NCBI RefSeq assembly: GCF_000282635.1
Contig: NZ_AKIW01000042.1
Location: 94,369 to 158,368, forward strand
DNA from: Variovorax sp. CF313
Lineage (GTDB): Bacteria > Pseudomonadota > Gammaproteobacteria > Burkholderiales > Burkholderiaceae_C
Reading direction: 5' to 3'
DNA length: 64,000 bases
Shown: piece by piece, positions 18,689 through 26,818 of the stretch
Layout of the letters: each line of letters begins with the position of its first letter
How positions within the stretch are numbered: the stretch's first letter is position 1
The notes under the pieces: generated by a model
What the model was told of the DNA's origin: nothing
The model's database searches: none
What the model saw: only the letters and a program-made list of their open reading frames with translations
Made by a program: the position numbers and the translations under genes

Positions 18689-19651
18689 TCAATCGACCCT
18701 GATGTTGCGCGAGCGCACCAGCGCACTCACTCTCGCCGTCTCGTCCTGCACGAACTTCGCGAACGCCTCGGGCGCGATGCCCGCGGGCTCCAGGCCCAGC
18801 TGCAGCAGCTTTTGCCGCACGGCCGGATCGGCGACCGCCGCCTGCACCGCCTTGCCGAGCTTCTGCACGATGTCGACCGGCGTCCCCTTGGGCAGGAACA
18901 TGCCGTTCCACTCGACCACGTTGTAGCCCGGCAGGCCCGACTCGGCCAGCGTCGGCACGTCGGGCAGCCCCGGCACGCGCTTGATGGAGCTCACGCCCAG
19001 CGCGCGCAGCTTGCCGCTCTTGACGTAGCCCAGCGTCGAGGCCACGTTGCCGAAGTAGGCCGACACCTGCTCGCCCATCACGTCGGTCAGCGCGGGCGCG
19101 CCGCCCTTGTAGGGCACGTGCATCAGGCCGATCTTCGCCTGCTCGTTCAATGCCTCGCCGGCGAGGTGCGAACCGGTGCCGCCGCCGGCCGACGCGAAGC
19201 TCAGCTTGCCGGGGTTCTTGCGTGCGTAGTCGATGAACTCCGGCACCGTCTTGTAGGGCGCGGTCGCCGGCACCACGAGGATCTGCGGCGCCGTGGCCAC
19301 CAGCGACACGGGAATGAAATCCTTCGCCGCGTCGAAGGGCAGCTTGCGCAGCGAGGGGTTCACCGAGAACGCCGACGCGTCGTACAGCACGGTGTAGCCG
19401 TCGGCCGCCGCTTTGGCCACGCTGTCGGCGCCGATCACGCCGCCCGCGCCCGGCTTGTTGTCGATCACGATCTGCTGGCCCAGCGCGGTGCTCATCTGCT
19501 GCGCAACGATGCGCGCGGTGTTGTCGGCACCGCCGCCCGCGGCATACGGCACCACCATGCGGATCGGCTTGTCGGGCCAGGCGGCCCAGCCCAGCAGTGG
19601 AGCGGCGCAGGCGGCCAGGGCCGCGACGGATTTCAGGAGTCGCTTGTTCAT
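18689..19651 (-). CDS. Bug/TctC-family periplasmic substrate-binding protein
   Basis: This 320-residue protein belongs to the Bug family, the binding components of tripartite tricarboxylate (TTT) transporters. It has a signal peptide, then AAWPDKPIRMVVPYAAGGGAD, in which the YAAGG loop binds the ligand carboxylate. IVIDNKPGAGG is also typical. The start at 19651 precedes the normal MNKRLL signal sequence. It is the last gene of the minus-strand cluster, 23 bases after the amidohydrolase gene. No TctA or TctB membrane gene lies in the window, so this is an orphan binding protein here. Confidence 0.9.
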   Translation of the reverse strand: MNKRLLKSVAALAACAAPLLGWAAWPDKPIRMVVPYAAGGGADNTARIVAQQMSTALGQQIVIDNKPGAGGVIGADSVAKAAADGYTVLYDASAFSVNPSLRKLPFDAAKDFIPVSLVATAPQILVVPATAPYKTVPEFIDYARKNPGKLSFASAGGGTGSHLAGEALNEQAKIGLMHVPYKGGAPALTDVMGEQVSAYFGNVASTLGYVKSGKLRALGVSSIKRVPGLPDVPTLAESGLPGYNVVEWNGMFLPKGTPVDIVQKLGKAVQAAVADPAVRQKLLQLGLEPAGIAPEAFAKFVQDETARVSALVRSRNIRVD

Positions 19652-19674
19652 GTCGATGTCTCGGGTCTTGTGGT

Positions 19675-20550
19675 TCAGGAAAAGTCGTAGAGCTGCGCCG
19701 GGTTGTCGACCAGCACGCGCCGGCGCTGCACTTCGTCGGGCACCCACTGGCTCAGCAGGTCGAAGAGCTGCGCGTCGTCGGGCTTGGCGATGCGCTCCGT
19801 GGGATGCGGCCAGTCGCTGCCCCACACCACGCGTTCGGGCGCCTGCATCACCCACGCTCGCGCGAGCGCGACGGTGTCGGCATAGCCGCCTTGCGCGCCG
19901 ACCCGTGAGTCAAGGTACGCGCCGGACAGCTTGATCCAGGTGCGGCCGTTGTCGAGCAGCCGGTGCATCACCTCGGACGCGGGATGCGCCTGCGCGTCGG
20001 GCTGCGGCATGCGCGCGAGATGGTCGAAGACGACGGTGCAAGGCAACCGCGCGAGCAGCGCCGCGTGTTCCGCGATCTGGCCGGCGCTCCAATGCAGCTG
20101 CACATGCCAGCCGAGCGCATGCACCCGGTGCGCCAGCGGCTCGACCATGCCGAAATCCGTCGCTGCATTCGCCGGCGTGTACAGCGTGAAGCGGATGCCG
20201 CGGATGCCGCCCGCGTGCAGCCCTTCGAGTTCGGCGTCGCTCGCGTCGGGCCGCACCACCGCCACGCCGCGTGTGTGCTGCGCGCCCAGTTCGCGGATGG
20301 CCGCCAGTGTCACGCTGTTGTCGGTGCCGTGCACGCGCGGCTGCACGACCACCGTGCGCTGCGTGCCGATGCGCCGCTGCAGCAGGCGATAGTCGTCGGC
20401 GGTGGCATGGTCGAGCATGGCGTCGGGCGATCCCTGCAGCGCGAAGCGGCGGTCGTACACGTGCATGTGGGCGTCGCAGGCGTCTTCGGGCGCCGCATGG
20501 GTGGGCTTGCGTGTGCCGCTGCTGTGCGGCACCACGAGATCGGCGCGCAT
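19675..20550 (-). CDS. Amidohydrolase 2-family hydrolase (LigI-like)
   Basis: A 291-residue TIM-barrel metal hydrolase of the amidohydrolase 2 family. The metal or substrate motifs are DAHMHVYD near residue 27, FDHLARMP, and WGSDWPHP. It most resembles the 2-pyrone-4,6-dicarboxylate lactonase (LigI) and related lactonases, which open lactones of dicarboxylic acids. It is four bases after the CoA-transferase gene, so the two are probably translationally coupled. A lactone or enol-acid hydrolysis step before CoA activation is the simplest role (inference). Confidence 0.85.
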   Translation of the reverse strand: MRADLVVPHSSGTRKPTHAAPEDACDAHMHVYDRRFALQGSPDAMLDHATADDYRLLQRRIGTQRTVVVQPRVHGTDNSVTLAAIRELGAQHTRGVAVVRPDASDAELEGLHAGGIRGIRFTLYTPANAATDFGMVEPLAHRVHALGWHVQLHWSAGQIAEHAALLARLPCTVVFDHLARMPQPDAQAHPASEVMHRLLDNGRTWIKLSGAYLDSRVGAQGGYADTVALARAWVMQAPERVVWGSDWPHPTERIAKPDDAQLFDLLSQWVPDEVQRRRVLVDNPAQLYDFS

Positions 20551-20554
20551 GGGC

Positions 20555-21748
20555 TCAGTCGCCCGTGCGGCTGGCGGCCGCTTTCGGGGTCAGCACGTGC
20601 TGCGTGTGCTGGCCCAGTGTGGGCGCCGCGAAGGGTTCGGGGCCGGGCGTGCGGCCGAACTTCACGGGACGGGTGAAGCCGCGGTAGGAGCCCAGCGTGG
20701 GGTGCGCGAAGTTCGCGACCATGTCCTCGGCCAGCACCTGTTCGTCGTCGAACATGTCTTCCACCGTGCGGGCCGCGGCGCAGGGCACGTCCTCGCCGAA
20801 CAGTTCTTCCCATTCGAGCGCGGTGCGTTCGGCCAGCGCGGCGCGAAGCTTCGGAACGATCTCCGCGAAATGTTGCGCGCGCTTGCGCACCGAGTCGTAG
20901 CGCTCGTCGTTGGCCAGCTCCTGCAGCCCGACCTTGGCGCACAGCGCCTGCCAGAAATGCGGCGTGTTGGCCGAGATGTAGATGTGCCCTTCGCGGGTCG
21001 GGTGGATGCCAGTGATGCCGCCCGAACGCATGTCGCGTCCCACGTCCTTCGGCTCGCCCTCGGCCCACACCATGCGCGCCGACTGCATCGTGAGCGCGGA
21101 GCGCAGCAGCGACACGCCGACGAACTGGCCTTCGCCGCTCTTCTCGCGCTCGTACAGCGCCGAGGCGACGCCGGCGGCCACCAGCGCGGCCGCGTAGTAG
21201 TCGACCACCGAGCCGTAGATGATCTCGGGCGGCTCGCCGCGCTTGCCCTGCAGTGCGCACATGCCGGTCATGGTCTGCAGCACCTGGTCGTAGCCGGCCT
21301 TCTCGCGCAGCGGCCCCGTCTCGCCGTAGCCCGTCACGGCGCAGTAGATGAGGCGCGGGTTCACGGCCTTCAGCTGGTCGTAGGCAATGCCCAGCCGCGG
21401 CGGCACGCTGGGGCGGAAGTTGTGCACCAGAACGTCGGCCGTGCGCACCAGCGCCATCAGCGCGGCAAGGTCCTGCGGGTTCTTGAGGTCGAGCACCACG
21501 CCCAGCTTGCTGCGATTGACGCCGACGAACGCGCGGCTCTCGGCCTCCAGCGACGACGGGTACTTGCGCAGGTTGTCGCCGGTGGGCGGCTCGATCTTGA
21601 TGACCTCCGCGCCCTGGTCGGCCAGCAGCGAGCAGCCGTAGGGGCCTGCGATGTAGGCGCTCAGGTCGAGCACGCGCAAGCCGCTCAACGGCCCGGAGGG
21701 GCCTTGGCGGACAGGCAGGGACGCGTCGTCGGGGACGGTGGTGCTCAT
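20555..21748 (-). CDS. CaiB/BaiF family III CoA-transferase
   Basis: The 397-residue product is a class III CoA-transferase. It starts with LSGLRVLDLSAYIAGPYGCS, has GAEVIKIEPPTGD and LIYCAVTGYGETGP, and the region GSVVDYYAA that holds the catalytic Asp in this family. It would move CoA from a donor such as succinyl-CoA to a carboxylic acid. It lies in an operon with a CitE-like lyase, a lactonase-type hydrolase and two Bug proteins. The start at 21748 was chosen because the longer frame upstream lacks family sequence and overlaps the Bug gene. Confidence 0.88.
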   Translation of the reverse strand: MSTTVPDDASLPVRQGPSGPLSGLRVLDLSAYIAGPYGCSLLADQGAEVIKIEPPTGDNLRKYPSSLEAESRAFVGVNRSKLGVVLDLKNPQDLAALMALVRTADVLVHNFRPSVPPRLGIAYDQLKAVNPRLIYCAVTGYGETGPLREKAGYDQVLQTMTGMCALQGKRGEPPEIIYGSVVDYYAAALVAAGVASALYEREKSGEGQFVGVSLLRSALTMQSARMVWAEGEPKDVGRDMRSGGITGIHPTREGHIYISANTPHFWQALCAKVGLQELANDERYDSVRKRAQHFAEIVPKLRAALAERTALEWEELFGEDVPCAAARTVEDMFDDEQVLAEDMVANFAHPTLGSYRGFTRPVKFGRTPGPEPFAAPTLGQHTQHVLTPKAAASRTGD

Positions 21749-21774
21749 GGGCTTTTCTTTCCTTCTTTCTTTCC

Positions 21775-22749
21775 TCAATCGGCGGTGATGTTCTGCTGCT
21801 TCGCCAGCTTCTTCCAGCGCTCCACGTCCTCGGCGATGACGGTGCCGAACTGCGCCGGTGTGAGCGGGGTGGCGATGGCGCCTTCGCGCAGGAAGTTGGC
21901 GCTGATCTCCGGCCTTGCCAGGATCTGGTTGACGGCTCCGTTCAGCTTCGCGACCACGTCGGTCGGCGTGCCCGCCGGTGCCAGCAGGCCCCACCAGAGT
22001 TCGAACTCGTAGCCGGGCACGGCCGTGGCCATTGGCGTGAGATCGGGGGCGATGGGGCTGGGCTTCAGGCTCGTGATGCCGACGGCGCGCAGCTTGCCGG
22101 CACGCACCATCGGCAGCAGCGAGGGGCCGCTGGAAATCAGCAGCTGCGTCTGGTTTCCGACCAGGTCCGTCACGGCCGGGCCCATGCCCTTGTAGGGGAT
22201 GTGCGCGATCTGCAGGTCGCCTACCTTGGCTTTGAGCAGCTCTGTGCCGAACTGGTTCACGCTGCCCGAACCCGACGAGGCGTAGTTGTACTGGCCCGGC
22301 TTCGCCTTGATGGCGCCGATCAGCTCGGCCGGCGTCTTCGCGGGAAACTCGTTGTTGACCGCGACGATGAACGGGCCCTTGGCGAACATGGCCACGGGCG
22401 CGAGGCCCTTCACCGGATCGAAGGGCAGCTTCGACTGCACGGCCGCATTGGTCGTCATGCTGGAGGACACGGCCACGAGCGTGTAGCCGTCCGGCGCCGC
22501 CTTGGCCACCTGGCCGGTGCCGGTGTTGCCGCTCGCGCCGGGGCGGTTGTCGATGATCACGGGTTGCTTGAGCGCATCGCCGAGCTCCTTGGCAACCTGG
22601 CGCGCGAAGGTGTCGTTGGATCCGCCGGCCGGGTAGGGCACGACGATCGTGATGGCCTTGGTGGGATAGGCGGCCTGTGCGAACGCGGTGCCGGCGAGTG
22701 CGACGGCCGAGGCCAGCGCGAGCGGACGAATGAATGAAGGGATACGCAT
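21775..22749 (-). CDS. Bug/TctC-family periplasmic substrate-binding protein
   Basis: A 324-residue Bug protein with a signal peptide ending in AFAQA, the ligand-loop sequence VVPYPAGGSND, and PVIIDNRPGASGN. It is the second Bug gene of this operon, 26 bases before the CoA-transferase in the direction of transcription and 35 bases after the CitE-like lyase. It probably captures a small carboxylic acid in the periplasm. With the first Bug gene at 18689, two receptors of differing sequence serve one pathway. Confidence 0.9.
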   Translation of the reverse strand: MRIPSFIRPLALASAVALAGTAFAQAAYPTKAITIVVPYPAGGSNDTFARQVAKELGDALKQPVIIDNRPGASGNTGTGQVAKAAPDGYTLVAVSSSMTTNAAVQSKLPFDPVKGLAPVAMFAKGPFIVAVNNEFPAKTPAELIGAIKAKPGQYNYASSGSGSVNQFGTELLKAKVGDLQIAHIPYKGMGPAVTDLVGNQTQLLISSGPSLLPMVRAGKLRAVGITSLKPSPIAPDLTPMATAVPGYEFELWWGLLAPAGTPTDVVAKLNGAVNQILARPEISANFLREGAIATPLTPAQFGTVIAEDVERWKKLAKQQNITAD

Positions 22750-22784
22750 TTTTTGTCTCCGGTTCTTTTTTCGAATAGGGAAGC

Positions 22785-23654
22785 TCAGCCAGGCAACAGC
22801 CCCGAGCTGCGTGCGCTCTTGACGATGGCGCGCGCGCGGATCACGAAGGGGATGTCGATCATCTTTCCGTCCACCACGTAGGCGCCGACGCCCTTGGCAT
22901 CGGCCTCTTGCGCCGCCTCGACCACCTTGCGGGCGTGCGCGATTTCTTCGTCGGTCGGTCGGAACACTTCGTTGGCGATGGCGATCTGGCTCGGGTGGAT
23001 GCAGGTCTTGCCGAGGAAGCCGAGGTCGCGCGCGAGCATTGCCTCGGCGCGAAAGCCCTCGGCGTCGCGGATGTCGGCGAAGGCGCTGTCGCAGGCATAC
23101 AGGCCCGCTTCGCCGGCCGCGATGCGCACCGCGAACATTGCCTGCCGGATCGCGGAGGGCTCGCGCCGCGCGATGCCCAGCGGCTCGAAGAGGTCGCCCA
23201 GCCCCAGCTGCAACCCCGCCACGCGCGGATGCGCCAGTGCGAGCTCGGCGGCCGTGCGCAGGGCAGCGGGTGTCTCGATGTTCAGCAGCAAGCCGATGGG
23301 CGCATGCACACCGTTGGCCCGCTCCGCGCGCTCGATGGCTTCGGCCGCCGTGCGCACATGCGCCGGGCTCTGCGGCTTGGGCAAGTTGATCAGGTGCACG
23401 CCGGCCTGCGCCACCGCTGCTACGTCGCGCTCGAAGTGCGGCGTGTCCATGGCATTGATGCGAATGATCAGCGTCTTGTGCGACGCCGCCGCTTCGCCGC
23501 TTTCGAGGAACTTGCGCACGGTTTCGCGTGCCTCGTCCTTGCGCGGCTCGGACACCGCGTCTTCCAGGTCGAGGCAGATGGCATCCGCTGCACTGGCCAG
23601 TGCCTTGGCGAACAGCTCTGGGCGGGTGCCGGGAACGAAGAGTTTGCTTCTCAT
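22785..23654 (-). CDS. HpcH/HpaI (CitE-like) CoA ester lyase
   Basis: The 289-residue product is a CitE-type lyase of the HpcH/HpaI aldolase family. Such enzymes cleave malyl-CoA, citramalyl-CoA or similar esters with a bound Mg2+ ion. It begins MRSKLFVPGTRPELF and has ICLDLEDAV, a conserved Glu in LLNIETPAAL, and LGLGDLF near residue 155. The C-terminal GKTCIHPSQI is typical. It is the first gene of the operon, with no clear ribosome site, divergent from LysR. With the CoA-transferase it forms an activation-then-cleavage pair. Confidence 0.88.
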   Translation of the reverse strand: MRSKLFVPGTRPELFAKALASAADAICLDLEDAVSEPRKDEARETVRKFLESGEAAASHKTLIIRINAMDTPHFERDVAAVAQAGVHLINLPKPQSPAHVRTAAEAIERAERANGVHAPIGLLLNIETPAALRTAAELALAHPRVAGLQLGLGDLFEPLGIARREPSAIRQAMFAVRIAAGEAGLYACDSAFADIRDAEGFRAEAMLARDLGFLGKTCIHPSQIAIANEVFRPTDEEIAHARKVVEAAQEADAKGVGAYVVDGKMIDIPFVIRARAIVKSARSSGLLPG

Positions 23655-23699
23655 GGATGCAGTGTCCGCAGTTCGTGAGAGGAGAAAAACAGCTGCTTC

Positions 23700-23724
23700 C
23701 TGCGATCACATCGTAGAAAATCTA
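23700..23724. promoter_or_regulatory. Candidate LysR site in the divergent lyase/lysR gap
   Basis: Two overlapping dyads lie here: CTGCGAT-CAC-ATCGTAG (six of seven half-site bases match) and TAGA-AAA-TCTA (perfect). They are 6-30 bases before the lysR start, and the whole gap to the lyase gene is only 75 bases. Autoregulation by the LysR protein is likely, but the classical T-N11-A form is not clear here. Confidence 0.35.
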
Positions 23725-23729
23725 TCTTC

Positions 23730-24635
23730 ATGGAAACGGCCTACCTGCAAAGCTTTCTTCTGGTGGTGGAATCGGGCTCGATGTCGGAGGCCGCACGCCG
23801 GCTCGACCTGACGCCCGGCGCGGTGGCGCAGCAGATCCGCGCGCTCGAGCGCGAACTCGCCGCGCCGCTGCTCGCGCGCGCCGGCCGCACGGTGCAGCCG
23901 ACCGAGGCGGGGCACCGGCTGGTTCAGCGGGCCCGCACGCTGCTGCGCGATGTGAGCGACATCAAGGCGATGCTCGGCAGCGAAGCAGCCAGCGGCGAGT
24001 TGGTCATCGGCACCATCAATACGGCCATCCACAGCCTGCTGCCGGACATCCTCGCGCGCTTCGTGAAGACGCATCCGGGCGTCAAGGTGTTCCTGCAGTC
24101 GGGCACCACCGCCACGCTCTACAAGTCGATGCAGCAGGGCGAACTCGATGCGGCCGTGTGCTTGTATCCGTCGTTCGCGCTCGCGAAGACCTTCGACTGG
24201 GCGCTGCTGCGCGAGGAGCCGCTGGTGCTGCTCGCGCCCAGTCGGCTCGCGCGGCGCGACCCGCACGGGCTGCTGCGAACTTCACCGCTCATCCGCTACG
24301 ACCGCAATCTCGGCGGCGGCAAGCAGGCCGACCGCTACCTGCGCGCGGCGGGCATCGTTCCGCAGGAGCGCTTCGAGCTCAGTTCACTGCTGGCCATCGC
24401 GATGATGGTCGACCGCGGCCTTGGCGTGTCGATCGTGCCCGACATCGCATCGCCGCTGCTGGAGGGGCAGCGGGTCGCCAAGATTCCACTGCCATTGCCC
24501 TCGGAGACCCGGCGCTTCGGCGTCCTGTGGCCGCGCGCGTCGCCGCGGCTGAAATTGATTCACGGATTCGTCGAGAGCGCGGGGCTTGTCATTGCGGGCA
24601 AGGGCAGCGGCGCTCGCGGATCGGCCGCCCGCTAG
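23730..24635 (+). CDS. LysR-family transcriptional regulator
   Basis: The 301-residue product has an N-terminal winged helix-turn-helix (SMSEAARRLDLTPGAVAQQI, then LERELAAPLLAR) and a periplasmic-binding-protein-like effector domain from about residue 90. It is divergent from the CitE-lyase operon, so it probably controls that operon with a pathway acid or CoA ester as inducer. There is no good ribosome site before the ATG at 23730, so translation may be weak or leaderless. Its stop overlaps that of the convergent membrane protein gene at CTAG. Confidence 0.9.
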   Translation: METAYLQSFLLVVESGSMSEAARRLDLTPGAVAQQIRALERELAAPLLARAGRTVQPTEAGHRLVQRARTLLRDVSDIKAMLGSEAASGELVIGTINTAIHSLLPDILARFVKTHPGVKVFLQSGTTATLYKSMQQGELDAAVCLYPSFALAKTFDWALLREEPLVLLAPSRLARRDPHGLLRTSPLIRYDRNLGGGKQADRYLRAAGIVPQERFELSSLLAIAMMVDRGLGVSIVPDIASPLLEGQRVAKIPLPLPSETRRFGVLWPRASPRLKLIHGFVESAGLVIAGKGSGARGSAAR

Positions 24636-25258
24636 TTCCGGTTCGGGGCGAACCGACGCCGGCGCGCCAGACCGTCTGTCGCCGGATTTTCGCCTGCCGA
24701 AGGAGCGGAGGTAGCACGGACGGCGTTGAAGCCCAGGCAAACACCAATGGCCGTCACGCCGGTGACGGCGAGCATCGCCGCGGTGTGAACGCCGACGGCC
24801 GCGAGCGCCAGCAGCAGCGAGCCCGACGCGGTGATCTCGCGGGCTGCCGGTGCGCCGCTCATGCACAGCGGGATCAGCGCCGGCACCAGCATCAGCCCCG
24901 CGCCGTGCGCGGTGGACATCATGAAAGACCAGAGTGCCAGCCCGGCATTCCCGGCCGCTGCCCGCGCATGCCCTGCATTGCGGCGCCGCAGGTGATGCAC
25001 CGCGACGGCGACAAGAAGCCCGCCCGCCAGCACCTGCAGCATCACGCCGCCCATCGACAGGCCAAGCGCCACTGCGGCGGCCACGAGCGCGACCGATGCG
25101 GCGTGTCCGATGGCGATCGGCAGCAGGGCCCGCAGCGCCTTCGTCCGGTCGCGCGACCGCACGCCCCGGGCGGCGGCGAACATCCAGCCGGTGGTGGGGT
25201 TCAGCCCGTGAAGGGCGCCGACCCCCGCGACCGCCAGCCATGGCCAGAGGCTTGCCAT
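24632..25258 (-). CDS. Multi-pass membrane protein with His-rich helices
   Basis: This 208-residue protein has about six predicted membrane helices. Histidines occur within or next to helices in LHGLNPTTGW near residue 17, IGHAAS, and STAHGAGLML. That pattern resembles NicO/UreH-type metal or small-molecule transporters, but I cannot assign a family with certainty. The ATG at 25258 is preceded by GGAGA seven bases upstream. It is the last gene of a four-gene set with DUF899, a beta-propeller and a regulator, 34 bases after DUF899. Its stop overlaps the stop of lysR. Confidence 0.75.
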   Translation of the reverse strand: MASLWPWLAVAGVGALHGLNPTTGWMFAAARGVRSRDRTKALRALLPIAIGHAASVALVAAAVALGLSMGGVMLQVLAGGLLVAVAVHHLRRRNAGHARAAAGNAGLALWSFMMSTAHGAGLMLVPALIPLCMSGAPAAREITASGSLLLALAAVGVHTAAMLAVTGVTAIGVCLGFNAVRATSAPSAGENPATDGLARRRRFAPNRN

Positions 25259-25292
25259 GATGTTGTCTCCACGCGCCGGGGCCGCTCGCGCT

Positions 25293-26093
25293 TCAGCTGT
25301 GTTCCGAGCAGCACGACCCGGCAGCCTTCGCATCGGGCTGTGGTTCGTACAGATCGTGGTGGCGCACCCATTCCATCTTGTAGGGCACGTCGCGCTCGCC
25401 GCGGCCCTCCGGCATGAGGTCCATCAGGTTGTACGCGCCCATCATCACTTCCACGCCGCGGCCGAAGGTCGAGTAGGTGTGGAACACCTCGCCTGCGTCG
25501 TCCTTGTAGAACACGCTGACGCCGGGCGCTTCCTCCTGCGGGAAGGGCTGCATGCCGTAGTTGTAGTAGACCTCGCCGCCGGCGCGCTCCTCGGGCGAGA
25601 AGCTGACGTGGAAGTCCCGGTTGAAGTCGCTGCCGTTCGACGACACCCAGTTGAACTGCCAGCCCATGCGCTCGCGAAAGCGCGCGATCTCGGCCAGCGG
25701 TGCGCGCGAGATGGCGACCAGCGTGATGTCGCGGTGCGCCAGGTGCACGTTCATGCCGTCGGTGTGGTCCGCCATGAAGGAGCAGCTCTGGCAGCCCTGC
25801 TCCCATCCCGGACCGAACATGAAGTGCTGCACCAGCAGCTGGCGCCGGCCCTCGAAGAGTCCGGCGAGCGTGCGCTGGCCGGCGGGCGTGTCGAAGAGGT
25901 AGTTCTTCTGCACGCGCTCCCACGGCAGCGCGCGGCGCTCGCGGGCGATCTGGTCGCGCAGGTGCGTGAGCTCCTTCTCGCGCGCCAGCAATGCCTTGCG
26001 CTCGGCGAGCCATCGTTCGCCGGATACGACGGGATGGTTGGCGAGGCCCGGTTCGATGGCGGGGTTCTTGGCGGTGGTGGCGAGGCCGGTCAT
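25293..26093 (-). CDS. DUF899-family thioredoxin-like protein
   Basis: The 266-residue product matches the DUF899 family by MFGPGWEQGCQSCSFMADH near the centre, followed by RDITLVAISRAP and the end region containing WVRHHDLY. DUF899 proteins have a thioredoxin-like fold related to AhpC/TSA, and here a CQSC motif could be redox-active. The C-terminus adds a CC pair (AAGSCCSEHS). The ATG at 26093 lies one base from the stop of the beta-propeller gene, so translation is probably coupled. The biochemical role of the family is unknown to me. Confidence 0.85.
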   Translation of the reverse strand: MTGLATTAKNPAIEPGLANHPVVSGERWLAERKALLAREKELTHLRDQIARERRALPWERVQKNYLFDTPAGQRTLAGLFEGRRQLLVQHFMFGPGWEQGCQSCSFMADHTDGMNVHLAHRDITLVAISRAPLAEIARFRERMGWQFNWVSSNGSDFNRDFHVSFSPEERAGGEVYYNYGMQPFPQEEAPGVSVFYKDDAGEVFHTYSTFGRGVEVMMGAYNLMDLMPEGRGERDVPYKMEWVRHHDLYEPQPDAKAAGSCCSEHS

Positions 26094-26094
26094 G

Positions 26095-26775
26095 TCAGTG
26101 CTCCGTAGGGTTGTGGGGACGGCGAACGGCGCGGACCTTTCCGCTCTCGCCGCCGCCGGCATAGAAGAGATCGGCCCCGTCGGATTCGAGCCCGCTCACG
26201 CCGACGCCGCGCGGCATCTCGAGCCGCTCGAGCACGGCGCCGCTTTGCGGGTCGATCCGGCGGATGTCGCTTTCTTCGGCTTCCCAGGTGGCGTGCCATA
26301 GCTCGCCGTCGACCCAGGTCACGCCGGTGACGAAGCGGTTCGACTCGATGGTGCGCACGATGGCGCCGGTCTCGGGGTTGATCTGGTGGATCTTGCGGTC
26401 GCGGTATTGCCCCACCCACAGACTGCCTTCGGCCCAGGTGAGCCCCGAGTCGTAGCCGTGGCCGGGTGTGGGGATCGACGCCAGCACCTTGCCGGTGGCG
26501 GGGTCGATCTTGTCGATGCGCGACTCGGCGATCTGGTAGAGGTGTGTGCCGTCGAAGGCGGTGCCGGCGTCGCAGGCGGCATCGAGCGTGCGCGTGGTCT
26601 CGCCGCTGGCGGGGTCGAAGGCCACCAGCTTGGTGCCGGTGGCGGCCCAGACGCGCTGGCCGTCATGGGTCACGCCGGCGATGCTGCCGGAACCGCCGAA
26701 GGGGCCGTACTCGCGCACGATCTCGGCCGGCCGCACCGTGGGCTGGGTGGTGTCCTTGCTCTTCCTGCTGGTCAT
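26095..26775 (-). CDS. Beta-propeller (YncE/Vgb-like) protein
   Basis: The 226-residue product has about six repeats of roughly 40 residues with patterns such as VWAATGTKLVAFDPASGE, LWVGQYRDRKIHQINPETG and LWHATWEAEESDIRRIDPQS, so it is a beta-propeller. No signal peptide is seen, in contrast with YncE. Related proteins are annotated as glutaminyl cyclase-like or streptogramin lyase-like, but no catalytic residues are recognisable. It lies between a putative regulator gene and DUF899 in one unit. A ligand-sensing or scaffold role is possible. Confidence 0.75.
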   Translation of the reverse strand: MTSRKSKDTTQPTVRPAEIVREYGPFGGSGSIAGVTHDGQRVWAATGTKLVAFDPASGETTRTLDAACDAGTAFDGTHLYQIAESRIDKIDPATGKVLASIPTPGHGYDSGLTWAEGSLWVGQYRDRKIHQINPETGAIVRTIESNRFVTGVTWVDGELWHATWEAEESDIRRIDPQSGAVLERLEMPRGVGVSGLESDGADLFYAGGGESGKVRAVRRPHNPTEH

Positions 26776-26818
26776 TGTTGGCTCCTGTAGCGCCGTGGAT
26801 CGGCGCCTGGAGACAACT

